A program made the translations under genes and the position numbers. 64,000 nt of DNA from Glandiceps talaboti (taxonomy: Eukaryota; Hemichordata; Enteropneusta; Spengelidae), in contig NC_135557.1 of NCBI RefSeq assembly GCF_964340395.1, positions 20,353,725 through 20,417,724 on the forward strand. The letters are read 5' to 3'. Shown here piece after piece: positions 24,962-34,780 of this stretch. How positions within the stretch are numbered: the stretch's first letter is position 1; each line of letters starts with the position of its first letter. Below the pieces are notes generated by a model, which saw only the letters and a program-made list of their open reading frames with translations, was not told where the DNA came from and did no database searches.

Positions 24962-27646
24962 TGTAAATAGGGTTTGTTGATAGCTCACAGCAATTACAAG
25001 TACAAGTATATCAGACACGCACCTTATCAAATATTTTCTTTGGAACTTGTCCAGCTCTTATATCAGAGAAATCAATGCCTGTTGATGGAAGTGGCACAAT
25101 TCCTGAAGAAAATGAAAAAATGATAAGGTAACAAATCACCCAATTGGACTTGTTAAACAAAGTTTACAAAGAAAAAAGAAAAACCTACATGCAGCCCTCT
25201 GAAGTTACACAATGTAGGAAACAAGATAAATAAATAAATGTCACATATGTCTCAGCTGTAAATGCAGTTTTTCCTGCAGTTAAAGGCCTAATTAATACAA
25301 ATTATACTGTTTACATATCTAGATCTTCAACATTTTTTTTGTAATTGGGTAGTAAAACAGTGGTATTGTTGAAACCAGTACAGAAAACAGATATGTAATG
25401 CAAACTGCTACAATGTCAGTGATTGGATATAGTGTATCATTTAAACTGTTACAATGTCAGTGATTGGATAGGGTATATCACTTAAACTGCTACATTGTCA
25501 GTGATTGGATAGAGTGTATCACATAAACTGATACATTGTCAGTGATTGGCTAGAGTGTATCATGTAAACTGTTACATTGTCAGTGATTGGCTAGAGTGTA
25601 TCATGTAAACTGTTACATTGTCAGTGATTGGATAGAGTGTATCATCTAAACTGTTACATTGTCAGTGATTGGATGGATAGAGTGTATCACATAAACTGCT
25701 ACAATGTTAGTGATTAGGTAGTGTATCATGTAAACTGCTACAACGTCAGTGACTAGACTATATACATGTACAATGCTGCAATGTCAGTGATTGGGCAGAG
25801 TGACTACTACAATATAATTGGGATATAGGTAATACATACAAACTCACCTGGATCTGAAAACACAGCTCTGGCATGTGACATCAACATTAGAAATATTAAG
25901 ACATTAAAAATGACAGCATTGAATCCACCCCATAGACTGAAATTGAACAGAAAATAAGTTACATAAACTGTTACACCATGCACAAGCCATTTAGAACAAA
26001 AAATATGGAATATATATAAATAGTCGTTCTATGTCACAACAATACATGTCTACATGTATGTCATGACAACTACTGTCTATGTCACTGGTTCTGCTATGTT
26101 CGATATACAAGTCAAAACGTTCAAAATTACCATTACTTTCACTGTTTTTCTTTGATATTACTGGTGCTGGTATAATTATGTTATTCTCCAATGTTTTTCT
26201 TCATTCAGCCAGAAAATATTTGTGAGCTAAGAGGATGTTCCGATCACAGGCGCTTATGATGGTTGTCGGAGATCGCAAAGCGAAACACAACGGCAACAGA
26301 AAAAAATAATGTAAGTTGTTCAGCTCCTGAACTTTGGAACTCTCTACCCCTGGACATTAAAACCTCTCCCAATGTTAACATTTTCAAAAGACGCTTGAAA
26401 ACCCACATATTTCAGAGAGCTTTTTCATCTCCTTTCTAACTCTAAGCGCCACTGAACATTGTTTTCTTTGGATATTTGGCGCTATATAAATTTATTAGAT
26501 AGAGATAGATAGATAGGGATATTCGACAAAATCCAGAAACATTATTATCAAGAAATAGATAGCACAAATACGAGTGTAGACTGTTTGCAGTTTGGGTGTG
26601 GGAAAGGTATCCACCGTAACATTAACAAGAGTAAAGTGTAGAACGAGAGCAGTCTTGCGAACCATGCATCCATGTGGGATAAACGAACTACAGATTCACG
26701 GTGTGCATTAAATGAGACCAAACTTTCATCAATGAAGCAATGAAATTCACCAGTTGCAATTGATAAATTCCCTTGCCTCAGGCATAGTCCCTACACTCGG
26801 CGAGGGTTCATTTGGGGGTGGGTCCAATTGACTAGGGTCCAAGTGACCTGTTTCCTCACAGGCATCTCTAACTACATGAATGGCAATAAATTATGCGAAA
26901 CACATATTGACTGTTGCTATGGTAACTGCTTGCAGACATTGCAAGTCGGGACTCAGTTCTAAAATCATCCTTTCCCTTCTCTGGATATGGATGGGATTAT
27001 GTCAAAAGCAAGTCTCGACTTGCAAGTGGGACTCTGTCCACGTACATGTATGATAACACGGTGTGTCAGTATAATTGATTTGACATGAAATAATGTAAAA
27101 ATACGTTATCTAGGGTAACAACTATGTGTACACTTCGTGACAATATTATAGGTGGATAAGTGCATAGTGAAAACGTCCTGATAAAATGTGCACACTTGGG
27201 GAGACAGGGCGGGTTTAGTAATTATGACTCAACTCGGTGTTCTTATTCATAGCTTCCCAGTAAACAATTTCTACCGACCATTTCAATTGACTATTATCGT
27301 TCATACTTCATAATATCTTATGATTTTTTCCCCGTTCATTACCTATTTTCCGTATCGCATATTTCAGCGAACCGTGACAGGTGTTACATACATGTATTGT
27401 TATTACAAACATTTGATTTGGTGACATGTACACTGTCTGTACAATGGGAATTTGGCATGGAAACGAACCGTGTTTACTCTGATATGCACGAAGAATAATC
27501 TGTTCTTACCTGCTTGATAATGAAGGTATTATAAGCCACTCAATTACAACGTAATCGGCATAAAACACTGCTAAATAAGTTATAACAATACATGTTATCC
27601 CACACGGATCTCCCCTGAACACCACCATCTTGTTTGATGTCACCAT
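18175..27646 (-). CDS. DHHC palmitoyltransferase, DNZ1/ZDHHC3-7 type, complete
   Basis: Transfers palmitate to cysteines of target proteins in Golgi or plasma membranes (family knowledge). Exons: 27646 (or 27628)-27510, 25936-25848, 25102-25023, 24108-24034, 21666-21554, 20883-20822, 20254-20158, 18907-18835 and 18369-18175. An ATG at 27646 follows an in-frame stop; the ATG at 27628 has a better context (A at -3, G at +4). Numbered from 27628: TM1 about 10-34, TM2 43-65, SDPG motif at 67-70, Cys-rich domain from C129, catalytic MDHHCPW with C157, INNCVGE at 160-166, TM3 about 173-195, TM4 213-234. FDDETAVE takes the place of the TTxE region. The 300-residue length matches ZDHHC3. The C-terminus QYDV resembles a class II PDZ ligand. 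Exon 4 (75 nt, phase 0-0) encodes a family-variable linker and could be skipped in frame. All introns are GT-AG. Confidence 0.93.
18480..18711. repeat. 116-bp direct duplication
   Basis: The block starting tttggcaaaataagcaaaac at 18480 recurs at 18596 nearly unchanged, including ccagccaccaaaaaa and cttacaaatttgtattata. In the last palmitoyltransferase intron. Confidence 0.88.
19790..20185. repeat. 100-112 bp tandem repeat that includes the end of palmitoyltransferase exon 7
   Basis: The landmark ttcaaatacttay followed by actttgattggtggaagac occurs near 19828, 19928, 20032 and 20144. The last copy is the 3' end of coding exon 7 (minus strand, 20254-20158) with its GTAAGT donor. The others, downstream in the intron, keep the exon-like part but have altered donors (gtaagg, ataagt or none). 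Confidence 0.75.
20440..20525. repeat. Short tandem repeat of accagggaacaatggccaga
   Basis: Three copies of the phrase atacatataccagggaacaa, each followed by tggccag or a variant, at about 31-bp spacing. In a palmitoyltransferase intron. Confidence 0.8.
20957..21150 (+). mobile_element. SINE-like or LINE-tail element (family D), copy 1
   Basis: A (TAA)n start, then atgttggtttttatatagca, accctaattactatccctgg and ccatggggagcatac. A clearer copy lies at 33083-33290. The class is uncertain. Confidence 0.6.
21277..21311. repeat. 35-base poly-C run
   Basis: An uninterrupted C homopolymer, which is G-quadruplex prone on the opposite strand. Its length may be inaccurate in any assembly. Confidence 0.9.
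21485..21536. repeat. (TA)n microsatellite beside the DHHC exon
   Basis: About 26 TA units end roughly 18 bp from the exon 5 splice donor (minus strand, 21553-21548). Confidence 0.93.
21785..22700. repeat. Compound minisatellite, about 45-bp then about 96-bp units
   Basis: From about 21825 to 22345 the phrase ccctatgttaacaccaggct with aggtcagtgctaacccc repeats about 12 times. From about 22355 to 22690 a longer unit with caacatgtgttagcaacttg, gggttaatgcccacactaac and gcagcaccaaatgggc repeats about four times. Both share ctaaccctat-type blocks, so one array may have grown from the other. Intron 4 of the palmitoyltransferase gene. Confidence 0.88.
24742..24960. repeat. Compound microsatellite (GACA)n-(CATA)n-(CA)n
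   Basis: GACA units at 24745-24783, CA, CATA units at about 24807-24858 and 24870-24898, then a long CA tract to 24957. Palmitoyltransferase intron 3. Confidence 0.95.
25395..25800. repeat. 41-bp minisatellite, about ten copies
   Basis: The phrase tgtcagtgattggatagagt, then gtatcatgtaaactgttaca, recurs about every 41 bp and decays toward 25800. Palmitoyltransferase intron 2. Confidence 0.9.
26005..26265 (-). mobile_element. MITE family A, copy 1 (reverse orientation)
   Basis: The reverse complement shares the blocks attctccaatrtttttcttc, cattcagccagaaaatat, gtgacatagac and the gtatatattccat end with copies at 33517-33822 and 35711-36010. Palmitoyltransferase intron 1. Confidence 0.7.
26320..26520 (+). 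pseudogene. LINE 3' fragment: reverse transcriptase C-terminus plus tail
   Basis: An open stretch at 26320-26439 encodes 39 residues and a stop. It contains [18 protein letters not shown] and [11 protein letters not shown], the recurring C-terminal motif (LWNSLP..., then FK..LKTHLF) of non-LTR retrotransposon reverse transcriptases. A short 3' UTR with tggcgctatataaat and a (GATA)n tail follows. This is a dead, 5'-truncated insertion of a mobile element. Confidence 0.82.
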
Positions 27647-28869
27647 TCGTACTCCCTAGCTTCCCCTGATTTATTGGCTAACTAAGTTGTTCCGCTGTCG
27701 CGATGTCCACGACATAAATGATCTGAAATCGGTGAATTATGGAAATATTGGTTCGTTGGTATTTACGGGGATATCGCTTCATTCAGAATCTTCCCAACTA
27801 GACTGATCAATATGACTGTGTGTCGTTTTGCCTATGATATGTTCTCAAGGAAACACTGCGACTAAATCAGTTACAGGAAGAAGATGGGTTTCACTGGACT
27901 TTGTTTTGCTAGCTATCAATCACGATACTTTGAGAGGGGGATTTTCGAAAATAAAAAATAGTATTTGGTAATCCCTATTTGGTAACTACTAAAACGTAAT
28001 ATAATAGAAGAAATATGACTTAAGTTATCGAAACAAGTTTTAGTGGCGAAGAATGAAAGCATTAACCTTTATGGAACGCTTCCTGTCTACATCGCCCCCC
28101 TAAAATGTAATGTATTCTTCCGGATGTACCCGAATGACCTTCGTCCCTGAAGGTACTCAGTGAATTTGTGAAATACACGTATGTACGTGCGAGACACAAT
28201 AATGAGAAAACATTGGTCCATATTGGGTGATTTTCCGATATTACTGAGATCTGATAAATCATATATAACTACCGAATGATTATAGAAGTAATCAATAAAG
28301 GAAAAAGGTAAGAAAATCCGTAAATAGCGTGAAACTCAAGGTATATAACTTCAGATTTGATAATCGCGATCGATCAACAACAAAACCTCAACACAAGCAG
28401 AATCATGTATTTACTGTCTTCGAGCAGATAAACATGTGGTAGAATGTACTGTGTAACATTTTAACCCCCACCCCTTGTTCCCGAATATGTGTGCACAGTA
28501 TCAATAGTTTGTGACTTTCTAGCTAATTACATCAATCCAGTGTATATGACAAAACTAGACAAATCGAATCAAAATATTGACATATCTTGCCTCCACACGT
28601 ACACATAGTGTCTGCGTAAAGTACTTGTTGTGTTATGTCGAGAATGTTCATTACAAAGTACACATCCATGGTGAGTCGTTCTTAAATGGTGTATCCACTC
28701 CAACGTTTTTATTTTAGAACACAAGTGACAAATAGTTCTAGATATTGGTTGTTGGTCATAAGGTCATTGATGTAAATTGTAACTAAAACTTAGTAAAAGT
28801 AATACCGTTATGCAGTATATATTAAGATGACAAACTTCAAAAAGTGAGGTAAATTTATGCGAATGTTTT

Positions 28870-29265
28870 GTATTATTAGGGGTTTAGAATGTAGGTGGGG
28901 GTTTCCGAATGGGGGTGGGGGGGGGGGGTGAAATACTGTTGTATTATTTTTAGTATATATTAATTGTTGGCATGTAACAAAATCTCATGTGAATTCTAGT
29001 ACTTTTAGTAGCGAGTACTCTAATTTCTACATGTGGTTTTCTGTGTTTTTTCACCTACATAAAATATTGTCTATGAAGAAATGTGAAGTAAAAAATAAGG
29101 GTCACTCTACAGTGGGATAGGGGTGTAAGGGTCACTTTAATAGGGAGGGGGATACAAAGCTATGCAGTAAGGGTAACTATGATGGGGAGGGGGTAAGGAT
29201 CACTCAATAATAGGGATGGGGGTTAACTGTATAATGGGGGAGGGGGTATAGGGCTATGCAGTACA
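28870..29265. repeat. G-rich degenerate repeat with long G runs
   Basis: Runs such as ggggtggggggggggg and repeated phrases ataggggtgtaagggtcact and tagggagggggata occur over about 400 bp. Many GGG runs in short order could form G-quadruplexes on the plus strand. Confidence 0.75.
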
Positions 29266-29564
29266 GTTTACAAAGGTAAAGTATGAAGTATGAACTAGAT
29301 AAATTATAGTATTAAAAGTTTGTCAGTTTTATGAAAAATACACTGAGATGATTTAAATATTGTATCAAATGAAAATTTCTACTTACACAGACTCAAAAAA
29401 TTTGGAAATCACTTCCAAAACATTTTTTTTTTTACTTTGCTCCCAGTTCTCAGGACAAGCTTTGGCTACTATGGCCAGGTATGACAACTAATGTTGTAAC
29501 ACAAAAGTGTAGTCATAGCTAGAAATTAACAGTAGTTGCGTGTCCACAAACAATTCTTGTCATG

Positions 29565-29815
29565 GAGCTACCATAGTTTGTCGCTGATAGCCCACTTAGG
29601 CTACCATAATTTGCAGCTGGTAGCCCACTCAGGCTACCATAATTTGCAGCTGGTAGCCCACTTAGAGTTAGACTACCATAGTTTGTAGCTGGAAGCCCAC
29701 TCAGGCTACCATAATTTGCAGCTGGTAGCCCACTTAGACTACCATAGTTTGTAGCTGGAAGCCCACTCAGGCTACCATAATTTGCAGCTGGTAGCCCACT
29801 TAGACTACCACTGAT
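29565..29815. repeat. 33-bp minisatellite, about seven copies
   Basis: Units of ctaccataatttgcagctgg plus tagcccactcagg alternate with a variant reading catagtttgtagctggaagc. Some units are longer by a few bases. Confidence 0.88.
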
Positions 29816-30423
29816 TATGTGATGATTTAAAGGATGGAAGATTTATAGACATGAAAGTATTTTAATAACACATATTTCTAATAGAGGAAAATCTGTTGTC
29901 TGTTTAGAGCTATTGACTTCAGTACTGTGAGAACATGGATAGCCATGAATGTAGACTTAGGGAATTGCATGGCGCATAGCGAGAGAAATGCCGAAATTGA
30001 AAATATCAGTTTTAGTTACTAAAGTGACATCATAGCATCAGCTGTAACCCAGGATTACTGGTAGGCGAGTTAGTAGTATGATGTAATTAAACTAAAATTG
30101 TTCAAACTGGATGACAGAACACTTGTTTGCAACTTGTTTGCGACATGCTCACCACCTATTGTCCCTTGGACTACCTGTTAGTTCTCCATCTGTGTTAATT
30201 TTGAGCCCTGTCCAACTATACCATACAAGTGAGTATATAAATATAATATAATCAAATTAGGATTTAAAAAAACAACAACTTGGGATTGTCTAATCTCTGA
30301 AAATTATACCATGGTGTCTCATTTTTCAAAATGTACTTTTTGTCATGTCATTGAAAACATTGCAATTACTCTCGTGATGAGTAAAACAAGATGAAATACA
30401 ACAGAGTTGGGTACATCAGTTAG

Positions 30424-30592
30424 ATGTTATTCCAAAATATTTTTCTTTGTTCAGCCAAGGAAAATTTGAGTGATCGAAGAGGCCTTTGTCGCTAGACGAT
30501 TAGTGACAACCCTTAGGTCAAGAGTATTTTTCGGCTTTTCGGCAAAAGAAACATTTTGGAGAACAACATAATTATACCATTATAACATTAAG
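30424..30592 (+). mobile_element. MITE family A, short copy
   Basis: Begins gatgttattccaaaatattt and ttctttgttcagccaagg, has the internal block gacaacccttaggtca, and ends ggagaacaacataattatac. The two ends are inverted copies of one another. It lacks the gacatagacacac flank seen in longer copies. Confidence 0.72.
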
Positions 30593-31704
30593 GCTTGGAA
30601 CTATGTCAAGGCTGTTCTACTGTAAGGTATTCGAATGATATCATGTCTGCTCAAGTTTCACAGCCTAGATGGATTAGTTCTAGACAGTGTTATTATAGTA
30701 AGAAAACTGACCTGGCCTTGTACATACGATATGCATATATTTACCTGGAACATACATGTATATCATAACCTGATCATTTATTAAAGGGGCCATATGGATG
30801 AGGATTGGGTATTTATTTTGAAATTTTTTAATTTAAAGAACAATTTTATCATGGCTTCCTACTTGAAAAATCAATGTGTATGTAACTCAATACATTGCAA
30901 AAAGCTTAAAAAAAAAATATGTGAAAAGTTTGTTATTGTACATACAACAACAACCATTTTACCATAAGAAAAATGAAGCAGGATATAGGGGAGATACCCG
31001 ACAATGACAGAGAACTGTGTTGCTGTGTTGGTTGACATGTCCAGGGGAACGTTAGGATTTTCGTCACAAAGTTCTGCTGTGACTTAATTGTATCAATGGT
31101 GAGCACATGGATCACAGTTATTTCTTTATTTTCGAAACTTTTTCCGGAATTCCATTTTATGAGCCACAAGTAATTTGACCATCTTTATAGTAATATGCTC
31201 AGCCTGTGACTGAAACTTGACTGTCACCCATCAAATTGGCACCACCATGTTATTATATCCTTTTGCACCCAATCTGAATCGATTTAAGTAGCAGTTACAG
31301 GACTAAAGGAAGTAAACTATATGTCTAGTCTTGGCTGCTTCGTAAATCTCACCCTCTCTCAAATGATAACCTCTGACCTACTGAAATCTTTGATCAAGAA
31401 CGAAAAATATATGACAGCTGCTACAAATATTCTGAGACATGGTTTTGATGTTGATTAAATTTAGATGTTATATTAATTTATAGTAAACAAGCTGAATTAT
31501 AATAAACAGAAGTTAAAACGTTGTGATTTGTGTCATTAATAAACTCATGAAAAAGAGGATTTCGAAGACAAGCGTCTAAATTCACTGAGAGTAGAGAAGG
31601 ATTAGAAGACCATTTTCTAATGTGCCATTTTCCCTACATTTGTTCTAGATGCTTATAAAGGGGCCTTTTGATACATACAATAACATAATGTAGAATAACC
31701 ACTG

Positions 31705-31742
<38 letters not shown>

Positions 31743-32062
31743 TACACACACACATACACACACATACACACACACATACACACATTCACACACACACACA
31801 TACACACACACACATACACACACAGTGACAGTGACCACACACACAGTGACATACACTTACACGCATGCACACACACATGCGCACACACACTTATACACAC
31901 GCACGCACACACTCGCACACATGCACACACATACATACGCATACACACGTACACATGCACATATGCATGCACACACATACATGCACACACACTCACACAT
32001 GCATGCTCACACACATGCATGCACGCTCACGCACAGGCACACACACATACTCGCACGCATGG
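31705..32062. repeat. (CA)n-rich microsatellite region
   Basis: About 355 bp of CA, CACATA and CATGCA motifs, degenerate to the right. Open frames here are low-complexity artefacts. Confidence 0.93.
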
Positions 32063-33082
32063 ACAAGCAGACATGATGATATAGATAACATTAGCCCTCT
32101 GTACAGGAGCTAAAAATGCAAAACGAATATTTGTTTGTCATCCACCCTGACACTTTCACAATCACCCTGTTATGTAAATGATAGTAAATTTGTAAGGTTT
32201 ACACTGATTACAAAGAAGCATTTGTAGCACCCCACACACTGGCTCTAATTAGTAGATATCTCATCTTTTGCTTTTGATGGAAAATTGTCAAGGCATTATG
32301 TAATATGATACTAGTATACATGTAATTACCATGGCAACATTTTCATCATGTTACCATGGCAATATCTCAGAGGGGGGTAGTGATGTCATCCTAGTATTTC
32401 TGTATACTGTACTTGTATTCTGAGTAACATTCAAATCAAGGAAGCTACGTTAATGAGTTATCCATAATGTGTTTGTTTTATTGACCTCCAGGTATCGTAG
32501 GCAGAGGTAAGACGTTACAATCTACTTGAATACTTTGCCCAAATAATGGTAAAATATGTGATTTTTTTTCCAAACATTAGATAAAGTAATCCAACTGCTT
32601 ATCGGGTGAATAACTGCAAAGATGATAATGTATGGTTGTGTATTTGTTTTAAATTTGTAAATTTATGTATTATTAATATTATTGATAACAACATATAGAC
32701 TACTGTAAACCTCGGAAATTGCACGCAAGACTCTTCATTTTGCTTTGGACAACAAAAACACAAAAATAAGTAACGACTAAAATGCCACCTTGTACATGTA
32801 AATAATGTACCTGCCTGGTAATTAGCAAATATTAGTTTTTAAGAACTAGCAATATTTTCTAATGGCAAAAATATTCTGTTGAAATCAGGTGTTAATTGTC
32901 GCCCCGTCTTCCCATATACAAGTGCACTTTTATTTTGCACATGTTGTGGTGTTTTTTTTGTACAATTTTATTGTTTGAGCCTGTTGATGGGACTAGTCCA
33001 TATGTTGTCCTTGGATATAAATGTATGTTGGCAGTATTCTTTATTCATTGTTCATCCATGGAGGTAGAAGGATACAACCCGA

Positions 33083-33290
33083 GTATAATAATAATAATGT
33101 TGGGTTCTTATATAGCGCTTTCCCACTCCGTGCTCAAAGCGCTTTACAATTATTACCCCTGGCTCGGATCAGAACAGCACAACGGCCCTTTAGTCTTCCT
33201 CAACTCCCCAGGGAGCATACAATCCATTGCAGCCATTTAAGCGCATAGGATTAAAGCCTTCACATTGCAACCTACTGTATCTCCTTGATC
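33083..33290 (+). mobile_element. SINE-like or LINE-tail element (family D), copy 2
   Basis: (TAA)n, then atgttgggttcttatatagc, gctttcccactccg, caaagcgctttacaatta and ctccccagggagcatac. The gcgcttt/aaagcgc pair can fold into a small stem. It matches 20957-21150 in order. Confidence 0.65.
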
Positions 33291-33516
33291 CAATTAATCA
33301 TGGCTTCCTACTTGAAAGATCAATGTGAAACAACACTTACAAAGACTGTGTCTGTAACTCAATACATTACAAAAAGCTAAAAAAAAAAATATGTAAAAAG
33401 ATTGTTATATATACATAAAACAACAACCATTTTACCATAAGAAAAATGAAGCAGGATATGGTGTACCTCATAGGAGCCATTGAGCAGAGCCATGATTCTG
33501 GAGTGTGGTGCATTTC

Positions 33517-33822
33517 GATGTTATTCCCCAATATTTTCCTTCATTCATCCAAGGAAAATAAGAGTGACCTAAGGGGCCTTTGTCACTACTCATCTAGTGA
33601 CGCATAGTGAAAACCCTTAGGTTACAAGTATTTTCTAGCTGAATGAAGAAAAAATATTGTCGAATAACATAATTATACCAGCGCCAGTAATATAAACAAT
33701 TTTTGAACGTTTTGGCTCATATTTTGAACACAGCATAACCAGTGACATAGCCACACGTTGTCATGACATAAACGTGCGTTGTCATGACGTACTGAGAATG
33801 ACAAGAGTATATATTCCATATT
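33517..33822 (+). mobile_element. MITE family A, long copy
   Basis: Has attccccaatattttccttc at the left, aacccttaggttac inside, and tgaatgaagaaaaaatattg plus taacataattataccagc in the middle. A unique arm follows with ccagtgacatag, tgtcatgacataaac and gagtatatattccata. Confidence 0.78.
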
Positions 33823-34436
33823 TTTTGTTGAAGTTGTCTCGTGCATGGTATAAAAATTGAAATAAAATTATTCTTGATTAGATAAGAACAGGGCCTAGGG
33901 ATTGGTAGGCAAGTGAATTAACAATCAAAACATTGACACATTTCACTTACACGAGTAAAGATCATGCCCATAGCAACAGTAAAATAGTCGCATATATTGC
34001 ATAGATGACAACAGGGATTGATAAGCATGGATAAAAACATTAAAGAAATTAACACATGTACAGTATGCCTAGCAACTAACACCATGCCCATAGCAACAGT
34101 AAAAAGATGGTGTATATTACATACATGTATGCCTAGCAACTAAGACAAAACAGCCAAAAGCCAATAACAATATTGAGTGAAGCATTCAAATTTATACAAA
34201 AATGTGCATAGCAAGCATGGACAGACCTTAGTCTAGTTACTAGACCTCAGGCTTTCTTCTGAAATGTGCAATTGGGCTATTGCCCTCACTGATTAGACTG
34301 TAAGTGTAAGATATGTCGTGACGTTTCACCCACACCGGCCTGAGGGCGCCCCATCACGGTGTACCTTACTGACTACTCACTGATTAGCTAATAATTTGAT
34401 TATGGCAATTCCATAGGATTTTTGTCTAGTTTATAG

Positions 34437-34765
34437 TTGCCCCCCTTTCAGCCTGTCATATCAACAGCACTCCCAAGTGGCCAAAGTAGAGAATTTTTTG
34501 TTTTTCTGCTTTGTCTTTCTGATAATATATGGCACTTGTTTTTATTTTTGAGAAGTTTTAAAGTGAAGGGTTTGCTTCTCAGCCTCTCATGTGAACAGCA
34601 CCCCACATGGCCAAACTAGAAAGTCTTTTGTTTTTCTTCTTCGCCTCTGTCTTTATGGCAATTCCATCTGTTTTTGTGTGAAGTGTTTGCTCCTCAGCCT
34701 CTCATATCAACAGCACTCCCAAGTGGCCAAACTAAAAAATCTTTTGTTTTTCTGGGTTTTTTTTT
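34437..34765. repeat. Three degenerate direct repeats ending at the receptor DBD exon
   Basis: Copies begin near 34447, 34577 and 34695 with cagcctctcatatcaacagc, then actcccaagtggccaaacta and cttttgtttttct. The T-rich end of the third copy forms the polypyrimidine tract before the acceptor at 34779-34780. Confidence 0.78.
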
Positions 34766-34780
34766 TGTTGATTTGAATAG

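Larger units (their letters stand above)
27647..34780. other. Spacer between divergently oriented palmitoyltransferase and nuclear receptor
   Basis: No exon is supported here. The region should hold the promoter of the minus-strand gene near 27.7 kb and the promoter and 5' untranslated exon(s) of the receptor. Contents: G-rich tract, 33-bp minisatellite, MITE copies, a long CA region and a family D element, each listed separately. About 27.7-28.8 and 32.1-33.0 kb look like plain AT-rich sequence. Confidence 0.6.
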
